This document shows positions 7,985 through 15,641 of a stretch of 34,291 bases of DNA, one piece after another. The notes beneath the pieces are model-generated. The model ran no database searches and was not told where the DNA came from. It was given only the letters and a program-made list of their open reading frames with translations. The DNA lies in contig PBTB01000129.1 of assembly GCA_002726945.1 (NCBI GenBank), positions 1-34,291 of the forward strand. Direction: 5' to 3'. The stretch comes from Deltaproteobacteria bacterium. Lineage in GTDB: Bacteria; SAR324; NAC60-12. The number at the start of each line of letters is the position of its first letter. Position 1 is the first letter of the stretch. Made by a program: the position numbers and the translations under genes.

Positions 7985-9520
7985 TCAAGAGGAATTGGCG
8001 CTTTGCTCAAACTGCGGGCAAAAACCGCCGTCTGCTTGCGGGACGAAGCGCAAAATGCGGTCAATGCAGGTGAGGGTATCCTCGGAGGCGTGGGTGATGT
8101 ACAGCACCTGCGTCGCGGTTTCGTGGCCGATGCGGTCCACAAGGCGCAGGATGCGCTCGCGATTTTGCGGATCCAACCCTTGACACGGCTCGTCAAGGAT
8201 GAGCAACTCCGGATGCTTGACCAGCGCCCGCACGAGCAGGAGCAGCCTCTGCTGACCGTAGGAGAGCTTTTGGTACTCGCCAGCGGCCAAGGTTTCCAGC
8301 CCAAGCGCGGCGACCCACGCTTCGGCTTGGGCGCGTTGGACGGGTGAGGCTTGGCGGTAAAGTCCGATGGAGTCGAAGAATCCGGAAAGGACAACGTGGC
8401 GGCCTTGGATTTCGTTGCGGTACTTCACCTGAAATTCCGAGGACACCAAGCCGATGCGCTGCTTGAGATCCCAGATGCTTTCACCAGAACCACGTTTGTG
8501 GCCGAAAATCCGGATGTCATTGGAGTACGCCTGCAAGTGCTCCCCGCAGATGAGGTTGAGCAGTGTTGACTTGCCTGCACCGTTCGGTCCCACCACCCTC
8601 CAGTTCTCTTTGGAGTGCACCGTCCAGTCCAGCCCGTTCAGCACCACCTTTTCGCCATAGCGCACGGTCACGTTGCACATCACCACCGGAGGTTCGGCGA
8701 GCGGGGATGCGGTTTCCGGCAGAGGCAGCGGGCGTTTCAATTTTGCATGAGCAGAACCCTGCACAAAAGTGGGATCGTACAAACCCCGCAGCACCTTTTC
8801 GCACAGCACCTCCTGCTGGGAACCCTGCTTGAAAATGCGCCCCGCCTTGAGCGCAAGCACATGCGAGATTTCCGGGACCACCTCGTCTGTACGATGCGTC
8901 ACCAGCAGCACGGGCAGACCGTTTTGGATGAGGGAACCGAGGGTCTGCTTGAGCCACGCGGTGCTGTTGGCGTCAAGTCCGTCAAAGGGTTCGTCGAACA
9001 GCAGCAACGCCGGATCGGCAAACAACGCCCGCAGCAGCAGCGTCTTGCGCAGTTCGCCATTCGAGAACTGCCGCAGCGGGCACTCCAGCAAATCGTCCAT
9101 CTGGAGCTGCGCCGCAAGCAGTTCCAAGCGCTGCGGACCGGGGTTCGATTCCTCAGTGATCAATTCCCGGCAGGTGAGGCCCGCCTGCTCCTTGCCGCTG
9201 TAGTCCTCCCAGCGCTCCTTGCGCTCCTCGCGGGCGATGAGTTGCTTTTGTTGATGGAGCGAGACATAGCCAATGCGCTCCGGCTTGAGCAATTCCGGAT
9301 GCCGGCGGATGGTGCCCTGAAAGTATGGACGTCGTTGGAGCAGCACCTGCACGAGCATTGTTTTTCCCGCCCCGTTGGGACCAATCAGCGCCCAGCTTTC
9401 GCCAGTCCGGAAGGTCCAGTTCAGTTTCGATAAAACCTCGTTTGCACCGAGCCGGGTGGAGACGTTTTCCAATGCAAGCAGGGCCATTCCAGTTTGGAGG
9501 ACAGACGCAGAATCGGGCAT
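7985..9520 (-). CDS. modF: ModF-like protein with two ABC ATPase cassettes
   Basis: About 511 aa with two ABC ATPase domains and no membrane segment. Cassette 1 has GPNGAGKT (47-54) and LLFDEPFDGLD. Cassette 2 has GPNGAGKS followed by LQAYSNDIRIFGHKRGSGES and an IWDLKQRIGLVSSE stretch, very characteristic of E. coli ModF/PhrA and relatives, then LILDEPCQGLD. ModF sits near molybdate uptake genes in enterobacteria, but its role is poorly defined and there is no molybdate gene here. The start is uncertain: ATG 9520 lies 5 nt after the exporter stop; ATG 9487 begins directly at the first cassette. Neither has a clear ribosome site. Confidence 0.85.
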   Translation of the reverse strand: MPDSASVLQTGMALLALENVSTRLGANEVLSKLNWTFRTGESWALIGPNGAGKTMLVQVLLQRRPYFQGTIRRHPELLKPERIGYVSLHQQKQLIAREERKERWEDYSGKEQAGLTCRELITEESNPGPQRLELLAAQLQMDDLLECPLRQFSNGELRKTLLLRALFADPALLLFDEPFDGLDANSTAWLKQTLGSLIQNGLPVLLVTHRTDEVVPEISHVLALKAGRIFKQGSQQEVLCEKVLRGLYDPTFVQGSAHAKLKRPLPLPETASPLAEPPVVMCNVTVRYGEKVVLNGLDWTVHSKENWRVVGPNGAGKSTLLNLICGEHLQAYSNDIRIFGHKRGSGESIWDLKQRIGLVSSEFQVKYRNEIQGRHVVLSGFFDSIGLYRQASPVQRAQAEAWVAALGLETLAAGEYQKLSYGQQRLLLLVRALVKHPELLILDEPCQGLDPQNRERILRLVDRIGHETATQVLYITHASEDTLTCIDRILRFVPQADGGFCPQFEQSANSS

Positions 9521-9525
9521 AGCGG

Positions 9526-11358
9526 TCAAACAACCGGGGCAAGTTGGGACGCTTGTGGAGTTTCCGGAGCGGGACTCCCGTTTTGCAGCCGCCACATTTG
9601 CTGATAGTCGCCGGGTCGCCGGACGAGTTCGGCGTGGGTGCCCTGATCAACAATACGCCCTTCGTCAAGGACGAGGATATGATCGGCCCGCTCCATCGAG
9701 GTGACGCGATGCGAGACGATGAGCAGCGCCTGCACGAGTGCTTTACCGTCGGCGTCAGGACGCAGCAATTGGTGGACTTCGCGGAGCAGGAAACGCTCGG
9801 TTTCGTAATCCACAGCGGAAAGCACGTTGTCAAGGATGAGCAGATCGCAGGGTTCGGTTATCGCACGGGCGAGGCTGATGCGCTGCTTCTGCCCTCCGGA
9901 GAGCATGATGCCCTTCTCGCCGACCAGCGTTTCGGTTTGCTTGGGGAAACGCTGCACCTCCTCCTTCAGCGCGGCGGTGTGGAGCACGCGGACGAGAGTT
10001 TTCTCTGAACTGCCGTCTGCTTCCGGAAGCGTGAAGCGGATGTTTTCGCGCACGGTGTCCGAGAACAGAAACGGCTCCTGCGTGACCGTCCGGATGCTGC
10101 GGCGCACATCGGAAAAACTCAATTCGTCAAGCTTGCGGTCACCGAGTTTCACACTTCCTGGAGGCGGGACGAGGTAGCGGTTCAGGCAGTTGACGAGCGT
10201 GCTTTTTCCAGAGCCGATGCGCCCGAGGATGCCGATGACCTGTCCGGGCTGGATGGAGAACGAGACCGCCTGCAACACGTCCGAGGAGCCGTCCGGAAAG
10301 CGGTAGCTGAGATTTTGCACGGTCAGTCCACCTTTGGAAAACAGCGCACGTGATTCGACTTCGGGCAGGTCCGGAGTTGCTGAGAGTGGTGTTTTTTCGG
10401 CAAGCACGGTGCGCACGCTCTCCAGCCCGACCAGGCCCTGCTGGATCATCGTCGTCACCCACCCCAGCGCCATCAACGGCATCGTCAGTAAGACGGCGTA
10501 GGTGATGAAGGCGGTGAGTTGGCCGAGCGAGAGGTTTTCCTGAATCACCAGCATCCCGCCCACGAGCAGGATGAGCAGTTTGAGGAGGTGTTCGAGGTTG
10601 GAGAGGATCGGCATCATGAAGGAGCGCACCCACGAGATGCGTAACGCCCGTGTGACCATCTCTTCGCTTTCCACACCAAAGCGACCCAAAGCCCACGGGG
10701 GCATCTCGTAACTCTTGATGACGTCGATACCGGAGAGCGAAGCCGCCGAGAACGCAGAGAGCCGCTGCAACGCCTGCATCCGTGCCCGCATGTTGCGGAC
10801 CAGCACACGCATTCCCAGTCGGACGATGGCGAAGACCACGATGATCGGCAGGATGCAGTAGAGCGTGAGCTTGGGAGAAAGCTGCCACATCTTCAGCGGC
10901 GTGAGCGAGAGCATCGTGGCGATATTGAACGCCTGCATCATTGCAAACCCGTAGATCATGCGGATGCCCATGATGTCGTTGTTGACCTTGGAGATGATAC
11001 CGCCGGAGGGGTTTTTGTCGTAGTAATCCTTCTGGAGCGCCATCAGCTTGTGGAACATGTCGTTCTTGATCTGACACTCAATGGCGCGTCCGGGGTTGAA
11101 GAAGAGGATGCGCGAGAGCGTGCGCACCACGATCATGCTCACGGCAAGGGCCAGCATGATCAGCAGGTTGTCGGTGAGCCGTTGCGGCTGGTTGCTCAGG
11201 TTCTCCCCCAGCAGGTCAATGCTGACCTGGATGTAGTGGGGAATGCTGACGGCGATCCAGTTGGTACAAATGATCGCCACCACGCCCAAGCTGTAGGAAA
11301 GCCAATGCTGGCGCAGGTAGTGAAGCAGCAGTGGGAGGGTGCGGTCAGCCGGGGGCAC
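9526..11358 (-). CDS. ABC exporter, fused membrane and ATPase domains (MsbA/MdlB type)
   Basis: A 610-aa half-transporter. Residues ~1-320 are the six-helix export domain (start LLLHYLRQHWLSYSLGVVAI, then PHYIQVSIDLL). Residues ~345-590 are the ATPase, with GRIGSGKST as Walker A, LSGGQKQRISLARAI signature, LLILDNVLSAVD Walker B and VSHR switch. Two details are notable: Walker A has R in place of the usual P/S/N, and Walker B is followed by N (LDNVLSAVD) where the catalytic glutamate would be (LDE/LDD). The same substitution marks degenerate sites in heterodimeric exporters, so it may pair with another half-transporter not in this window. Start is GTG 11358 without a clear ribosome site. Substrate unknown. 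Confidence 0.88.
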   Translation of the reverse strand: MPPADRTLPLLLHYLRQHWLSYSLGVVAIICTNWIAVSIPHYIQVSIDLLGENLSNQPQRLTDNLLIMLALAVSMIVVRTLSRILFFNPGRAIECQIKNDMFHKLMALQKDYYDKNPSGGIISKVNNDIMGIRMIYGFAMMQAFNIATMLSLTPLKMWQLSPKLTLYCILPIIVVFAIVRLGMRVLVRNMRARMQALQRLSAFSAASLSGIDVIKSYEMPPWALGRFGVESEEMVTRALRISWVRSFMMPILSNLEHLLKLLILLVGGMLVIQENLSLGQLTAFITYAVLLTMPLMALGWVTTMIQQGLVGLESVRTVLAEKTPLSATPDLPEVESRALFSKGGLTVQNLSYRFPDGSSDVLQAVSFSIQPGQVIGILGRIGSGKSTLVNCLNRYLVPPPGSVKLGDRKLDELSFSDVRRSIRTVTQEPFLFSDTVRENIRFTLPEADGSSEKTLVRVLHTAALKEEVQRFPKQTETLVGEKGIMLSGGQKQRISLARAITEPCDLLILDNVLSAVDYETERFLLREVHQLLRPDADGKALVQALLIVSHRVTSMERADHILVLDEGRIVDQGTHAELVRRPGDYQQMWRLQNGSPAPETPQASQLAPVV

Positions 11359-11411
11359 AAAGGGTGAGGAGTGAAGGGTGAAAGAAGCCGTGAGCTAAGC
11401 AGGTGTGGAAA

Positions 11412-11876
11412 TCATGCGTACTCGGCCTGAAGTTCGCTGCCCATGCGAATGAGGTTGTGCATCTTGCGCTTCCAGACGATGCCCTCGCTGGCCCAGCGGA
11501 TGGAGATGCGGACGTATTCGCGCCCGAGGCCGAGCTTGCGGCCCGTCGTGAGCAGGAAGTCGATTTCGTTGGTCCCCAGCACGTTGTCCGCGCAGACGAT
11601 GAGCAACAGTTCAATGAAGATCTGCACCTCCACTTGGCGGGTGCCCTCCGGAAAGCGGTCGAGCTTGGGGAGTTTCTGATCCTTGACCGCTTGAATGATC
11701 TTGCTCTCCTCCGCCTTGGATTCGAGGAATCCCAAGGCCCGCTCCATGTACTGGATCTCTTCGGGGGCGATGTTGCCATCGGCGGTGATCGCGCTGCAAA
11801 TTGCAATCGCCAGCCAGTGTTTCTGGGTTTCGTTGAGCGTGTCAGGTTCCAGACCTGTTGGCAGTTGCGTACTCAT
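11412..11876 (-). CDS. TerB-like helical domain protein
   Basis: A 154-aa soluble protein, single domain. The segment LNETQKHWLAIAICSAITADGNIAPEEIQYMERALGFL matches the opening of the TerB/DjlA-N fold (helix, acidic metal-binding D-G-x-I-x-P-E-E loop at about residues 33-40). A later FIELLLIVCADNVLGTNEIDFLLTTGRKLGL forms the second acidic repeat. TerB domains are linked to tellurite and envelope-stress systems, but no other ter gene is present, so I do not infer resistance. It lies 15 bp after plsC and 53 bp before the exporter, so probably in one operon. Confidence 0.65.
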   Translation of the reverse strand: MSTQLPTGLEPDTLNETQKHWLAIAICSAITADGNIAPEEIQYMERALGFLESKAEESKIIQAVKDQKLPKLDRFPEGTRQVEVQIFIELLLIVCADNVLGTNEIDFLLTTGRKLGLGREYVRISIRWASEGIVWKRKMHNLIRMGSELQAEYA

Positions 11877-11891
11877 GAGCTTTTCCTTGTG

Positions 11892-12635
11892 TCAGGCGGC
11901 AGCCGCCGGAAGTTCCCCGGCCAATTCCCGGAGTTGGGTTTCCACCTCGTTCATCAGGTCCGCCCGCTGGCGGGAGGAGTAGCACGATGCGTCCACCGGA
12001 CGCCCGATGTGCAGTTCCACCTCCTGATTCCAGTGAAACTGCAGCGTGTCCGCAGGCATGACCACGCCTGTGCCCCGGATGCCGACCGGCACGATGGACG
12101 CGCCCGCTTGCTGGGCCATCATGAAACCGCCCTTCTTGAGCGGCAACATTTCGCCGCCACGAGCGCGGGTGCCTTCCGGGAAGATCATCACGGCGATTCC
12201 ACTCTCCATCCGCGCCATGGCTTCCTTGATGGAGGCCGCTGCTCCAGCAGGGTTCTTGCGATCCACCTTGATGAACTCTCCGGCTTCAAGCCCAAGCTTC
12301 CAGATGGGCAGCTTGAACAGTTCAGCCTTTGCGACCATCCGGAGTCCGTGAGGGAACGCCATGAAGAGCAGGGGGATGTCATAATAGCTGCGATGGTTGC
12401 TCATGACAACCCACGGGTGTCCGGGGGTGAGTTCCACGCCAAAGGGATTCTTGATGCGGAAGCGTACCTTGAGGAGCGCCAGCAGGTCGCGTGACCAGTC
12501 ACAGAGGATTTGGTCGGCCGCTTCCCGTGTCAGCCGCTTGCGCTGGATGGACACGAGCGTGGCCACCACATACCTCAAGGTGGTCCAGTTCACGCGCAAG
12601 AGAACGCCAAGGCTTGACAGGGTGCGTATGATCAT
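11892..12635 (-). CDS. plsC: 1-acyl-glycerol-3-phosphate acyltransferase (PlsC family)
   Basis: A 247-aa inner-membrane-associated acyltransferase that makes phosphatidic acid from lysophosphatidic acid. Motif I is NHRSYYD (catalytic HX4D), motif II is near GEFIKVDR, motif III is FPEGTR, and motif IV is VPVGIRGT. I use ATG 12635, preceded by AAAGGA at close spacing; the frame continues upstream to 12758, but that part crosses the hairpin-rich spacer and has no family resemblance. The protein is divergent from phoH. Upstream sequence is unusual (hairpins), see spacer entries. Confidence 0.88.
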   Translation of the reverse strand: MIIRTLSSLGVLLRVNWTTLRYVVATLVSIQRKRLTREAADQILCDWSRDLLALLKVRFRIKNPFGVELTPGHPWVVMSNHRSYYDIPLLFMAFPHGLRMVAKAELFKLPIWKLGLEAGEFIKVDRKNPAGAAASIKEAMARMESGIAVMIFPEGTRARGGEMLPLKKGGFMMAQQAGASIVPVGIRGTGVVMPADTLQFHWNQEVELHIGRPVDASCYSSRQRADLMNEVETQLRELAGELPAAAA

Positions 12636-12714
12636 CAATCCTTTACAAGGTTTGCCTCCGGGCGTGGCTTGTTGGCCCTCGGAGTTGAGTTCAATCTCTT
12701 TCGGGTCTGATTCC

Positions 12715-12730
12715 CCGCAGCTTGCTGCGT
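12715..12730. repeat. REP-like small hairpin
   Basis: CGCAGCTTGCTGCG is a near-perfect inverted repeat (CGCAG/CTGCG) with flanking CCC upstream and a GCGGG further on. It resembles the short CG-rich hairpins common between bacterial genes. It is the first of three hairpins between plsC and phoH. Confidence 0.5.
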
Positions 12731-12770
12731 CAAGAAATTCGCGGGAGGTCGCTCTCAATGGAGAAGCATT

Positions 12771-12808
12771 CAGGAGTCAGGACCCCCCATTTGGACTCCT
12801 GACTCCTG
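12771..12808. repeat. 12-bp perfect inverted repeat in the plsC-phoH spacer
   Basis: CAGGAGTCAGGA (12771-12782) pairs perfectly with TCCTGACTCCTG (12797-12808), with a 14-nt loop. Each arm is itself repetitive (GGAGTCAGGA). Not followed by a T-run on either strand, so it is not a standard terminator. Confidence 0.75.
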
Positions 12809-12824
12809 CATTCTGGATTCTCAA

Positions 12825-12849
12825 GACCCCGCTGCTCTGCGGCGGGGTC
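12825..12849. repeat. 11-bp hairpin immediately upstream of phoH
   Basis: GACCCCGCTGC / GCGGCGGGGTC with a 3-nt loop (TCT) gives an 11-bp stem with one G-U pair. It ends 19 bp before the phoH start and is followed by GTTTATTAAAAAA, a poor T-run. It could be a REP-type repeat, an attenuator or an mRNA-stabilising leader. Confidence 0.65.
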
Positions 12850-12868
12850 GTTTATTAAAAAACCTAAC

Positions 12869-13780
12869 TTGGAGCCGCATATTCCGCAAGTTTTCCAGTC
12901 CGGTCCTGCCGAGGCCAGCGAGGCGTACTCGGGCTTCCGGACGCTCTCTGTGAAGCCAGCGCAGTTGCAGGAACTGGAGAGCACCGGGGCTCTGCGCTTG
13001 GACCCCAACCCTCCACTGCAACCCAACGAAGGGGTGCTGCTCCACTCCGATCAACCCGATGCCGAAGCCCTCACGCTCTATGAGGCCACGTCCGGACAAC
13101 TCCGCAAGCTGGAGGGCAGTCCCACGCTCTGGGGGATGGAGGCACGGAACCCGGAGCAGTGCTTTGCCCTGCACCTCCTGATTGATCCCAGCATCTCGAT
13201 CGTCACGCTGAGCGGCAAGGCCGGAACCGGAAAGACACTGCTGGCCTTGGCTTCCGGACTGCATTCGATGCTCATGGAGCAGCGCTACTCCCGGATGCTC
13301 GTCTCCCGCCCGATCTTCCCGATGGGACGCGACCTGGGCTACCTGCCGGGAGAAGTGCAGGACAAGCTGGCACCGTGGATGCAACCCATTTTCGACAACC
13401 TCGAATTGCTCATCTACCAGCGCGGGGGGGACCGCAGGGGGCGGCAGGGGTATCAGGAACTGATCGAGCAGGGCTTGCTGGTCGTGGAACCCCTCACCTA
13501 CATCCGGGGCCGCAGCATCCCCAACCAGTACATGATTGTGGACGAGGCGCAAAACCTCACCCCCCACGAGATGAAGACCATTGTCACGCGGGTGGGCGAG
13601 GGCACGAAGATCGTCTTGACGGGCGACCCGCACCAGATTGACAACCCCTATGTGAACTCGAATTCGAACGGACTCAGCACCCTCGTTGAACGCTTCAAGT
13701 CGCACCCGATTGCCGGGCACGTCACCTTGTGTCAAGGCGAACGCTCAGAGCTTGCCGAGTTGGCTGCAAACCTTTTCTGA
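12869..13780 (+). CDS. PhoH-family ATPase (PhoH2-like, PIN domain absent)
   Basis: A 303-aa ATPase/helicase-type protein. Walker A GKAGTGKT (116-123), then VSRPIFPMGRDLGYLPG, KLAPWMQPIFDNLELL, YIRGRSIPNQYMIVDEAQNLTPHE (Walker B with DEAQ) and LTGDPHQID (sensor). These motifs match the ATPase half of PhoH2/YlaK. In those proteins an N-terminal PIN RNase domain precedes a linker rich in PNEFVVL and WGIxPRNxEQ; here the protein opens in that linker (LQPNEGVLL; LWGMEARNPEQ). PIN is missing and the frame closes at 12802. The start is TTG 12869, the only plausible one I see, without a good ribosome site. Function: RNA or nucleic-acid remodelling, uncertain. Confidence 0.85.
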   Translation: MEPHIPQVFQSGPAEASEAYSGFRTLSVKPAQLQELESTGALRLDPNPPLQPNEGVLLHSDQPDAEALTLYEATSGQLRKLEGSPTLWGMEARNPEQCFALHLLIDPSISIVTLSGKAGTGKTLLALASGLHSMLMEQRYSRMLVSRPIFPMGRDLGYLPGEVQDKLAPWMQPIFDNLELLIYQRGGDRRGRQGYQELIEQGLLVVEPLTYIRGRSIPNQYMIVDEAQNLTPHEMKTIVTRVGEGTKIVLTGDPHQIDNPYVNSNSNGLSTLVERFKSHPIAGHVTLCQGERSELAELAANLF

Positions 13781-13891
13781 ACCCCTCAGCCCCTTTTGCT
13801 GAAAGCCGCTTGGAAAAGCGAAGCGTTCATGCTTGTATACGGAGTTTGACAAGACACCCAACCTGCATGGAATCTTCACAAACACTCTAAC

Positions 13892-15133
13892 ATGGACTGG
13901 ATTCAAAACCCACCGCCTTCCTCGGAACTTGCGGATCGCGACATCAAGCAGACCGGAACTCACCTTGCTGGCCAGCGCATCGCCCTGCTGATCACGGGCA
14001 GCATTGCGGCCTACCGCACTCCGGACCTGATCCGCGACCTGCGCCGCGAGGGGGCCGAGGTGTTCGTGTACGCCTCCCGTGAGGCACTGTCCTACGTCAC
14101 CAAGCAGACCTTGGAGTGGACCTCGCTGCATCCGGTCTGCGATTCCTTCACAGGCGAGGCCGAGCACCTTTCCGAATCCCACCCGTTTGACGCCTACCTC
14201 GTCGCCCCGGCTTCCTACAACACGATCAACAAGGCGGCACTCGGCATCGCCGATTCCGTAGTGACCACCACTCTCGCCTCGGCACTCGGACGGCAGGAAA
14301 TGGAACAGGCGGTGGTGCTGTTCGCCCCGGCAATGCATGGAACGCTGCACAACCGCATCCTCTCCGAATCGCTTGCACGCTTGCAGGCACTTGGAGCCAC
14401 CCTCATCCCGCCCCGGCAGGAGCAGGGGAAAAACCACCTTGCCCCGCTCGAAACGCTGGTCGCCGCCACCATCCGCGCCCTCAGTGGCCAGCCCTTGCGC
14501 GGAAAAAAAATCATCGTCACCGGAGGCCCCACCCCGGTGCCCATTGACCATGTGCGACGCATCACCACCGTGTTCACCGGTGGCTTGGGTATCGAACTCA
14601 CCTGCGAGGCGTGGCTGCGTGGCGCGAGCAGCGAACTCGTGCTGGGCAAGGGATCCGCCATCGCTCCGGAGTATTTTCCGACCCACAACATCTCGACCTA
14701 CAACGACTATGTACGCGTGTTGCAGGAACGACTGGACGCCGGAGGCATGGACTGGGGTATCTTTACGGCGGCGGTGGCGGATTACCAACCCAAGACGGTG
14801 TATGACGGGAAACTCCCCAGTGGGCAGAATTTGAACTTGCCGCTGGTTGCCACCCCAAAGGTCGTGCGGATGATCCGGGAACGCTATCCCAAGCTCGGCA
14901 TGGTCGCCTTCAAGTACGAGGAGGGTCACAGCCACGAACACTTCATGGACACCGCCAAGAACTTCCTCGCCCAAGGGGGCTTCCAACTCGTGGTCGCCAA
15001 CCGTGGAGAGGAATGCTCCGAGGCCGGGCAGCACATCGCGTGGTTGATCTCCCCGGATGCCCAACCCACCCGGCACCTTGGCAAACCCGCCATCGCTGCT
15101 GCCCTGCTCGACTGGATCGCAGCGCGTTCGTGA
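13892..15133 (+). CDS. Divergent Dfp/CoaBC-like flavoprotein
   Basis: A 413-aa protein with the two-domain layout of CoaBC, which converts phosphopantothenate plus cysteine to phosphopantetheine. Domain 1 (~25-195) is flavoprotein-like: LLITGSIAAYRTPDLIRDL, active-site H92, and APASYNTINKAALGIAD. Domain 2 (~200-410) is CoaB-like: VTGGPTPVPIDHVRRI and AAVADYQP. Odd: the substrate-binding Asn motif PxMN is PAMH (H149), and the CoaB Asn in ITNxSSG is replaced by T226 (ITTVFTGGLG). It may be a paralogue with changed activity. ATG 13892 is used; the first 25 residues are polar and variable. A strong terminator follows. Confidence 0.75.
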   Translation: MDWIQNPPPSSELADRDIKQTGTHLAGQRIALLITGSIAAYRTPDLIRDLRREGAEVFVYASREALSYVTKQTLEWTSLHPVCDSFTGEAEHLSESHPFDAYLVAPASYNTINKAALGIADSVVTTTLASALGRQEMEQAVVLFAPAMHGTLHNRILSESLARLQALGATLIPPRQEQGKNHLAPLETLVAATIRALSGQPLRGKKIIVTGGPTPVPIDHVRRITTVFTGGLGIELTCEAWLRGASSELVLGKGSAIAPEYFPTHNISTYNDYVRVLQERLDAGGMDWGIFTAAVADYQPKTVYDGKLPSGQNLNLPLVATPKVVRMIRERYPKLGMVAFKYEEGHSHEHFMDTAKNFLAQGGFQLVVANRGEECSEAGQHIAWLISPDAQPTRHLGKPAIAAALLDWIAARS

Positions 15134-15137
15134 GGGC

Positions 15138-15166
15138 GTGTGTCCTGCTGGACACACTTCGTTTTT
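15138..15166 (+). terminator. Rho-independent terminator after the CoaBC-like gene
   Basis: Perfect 8-bp stem GTGTGTCC / GGACACAC with a TGCT loop (15138-15157), followed by TTCGTTTTT. It begins 5 bp after the stop codon. Confidence 0.9.
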
Positions 15167-15181
15167 CCCAACTTCAGAAAC

Positions 15182-15462
15182 CGGATAGTCCCCCTCTTGA
15201 GTGTTGGTGCCTGTCCTCAGCAAAATTCGTCCCCTGTAAAGTTTGGGATTTTGCAAAGAGACGGCGTTTTCCGGTACGTTTCCCCCGGTTTACAGTTATG
15301 GTAAAAGCTACTAGTTATAGGACAAATTTAGACTGGGATACAAACAGTCAAACAATTGATATTAAAGAATATTTACCTAGATCATAGTGTTCGATTTTTA
15401 ACGGATTTTACTATATTGTTCCCGATTTTCAGAGGAACAACACTCAAGAGGGAGACTATCCG
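15182..15462. mobile_element. MITE-like repeat, copy D, inverted and split by a nested element
   Basis: Opposite orientation to copies A-C. The best-preserved ends in the window: CGGATAGTCCCCCTCTTGAG on the left and its near-perfect complement (CTCAAGAGGGAGACTATCCG) on the right, 24 of 25 positions matching including the adjacent TGTTG. Removing the 115-bp insertion and one TA leaves about 164 bp. Lies 16 bp after the terminator of the CoaBC-like gene. Confidence 0.85.
15299..15413. mobile_element. 115-bp TA-flanked non-autonomous element (IS630/Tc1-like ends)
   Basis: Both junctions carry TA (15297-15298 and 15414-15415). The ends are inverted repeats: TGGTAAAAGC on the left, TAGTAAAATC as the reverse complement of the right end. 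Removing the element plus one TA restores ACAGTTATTGTTCCC, as in copy A. TA duplication is the hallmark of the IS630/Tc1/mariner superfamily. It contains only a 29-codon frame with no transposase similarity that I can see. Confidence 0.8.
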
Positions 15463-15496
15463 ACTCCAGAAGGGAAAGAAAACAGCAATCCTGCTT

Positions 15497-15640
15497 TTAT
15501 CTGGAATCCTGTTCAGAGTGGGCTTTGGAGTGGTTTTCTGAAGATTCCGGTTGGAAGTGGGCGTCCACCAAGTCAAGGACGAAGAGGATGGCTCCAATGA
15601 CAGCGAAGCAGATGAGGTAGTTGCGGAGAATGCGGGGCAT
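15497..15640 (-). CDS. 47-aa single-pass membrane peptide
   Basis: ATG 15640 lies 1 nt after the hsp20 stop (TGA) and is preceded by GGAGG at 6-7 nt, a strong ribosome site. The peptide starts MPRILRNYLI, has one hydrophobic segment (about residues 8-25, YLICFAVIGAILFVLDLV) with basic residues before it, and a hydrophilic C-tail rich in S, E, H and D. The topology (N-in, tail out) resembles small stress-associated membrane peptides. I do not recognise the family. Translationally coupled to hsp20, so probably co-expressed under stress. Confidence 0.7.
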   Translation of the reverse strand: MPRILRNYLICFAVIGAILFVLDLVDAHFQPESSENHSKAHSEQDSR

Positions 15641-15641
15641 G

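Noticed and set aside
12825-12865. Hairpin before phoH as a rho-independent terminator
   Set aside because: The following GTTTATTAAAAAA is not a good T-run and no plus-strand gene upstream needs termination.
15299-15388. 29-codon ORF starting in the TA-flanked element as a truncated transposase
   Set aside because: The peptide (begins MVKATSYRTN) does not resemble transposase N-termini that I know, and length is far too short.
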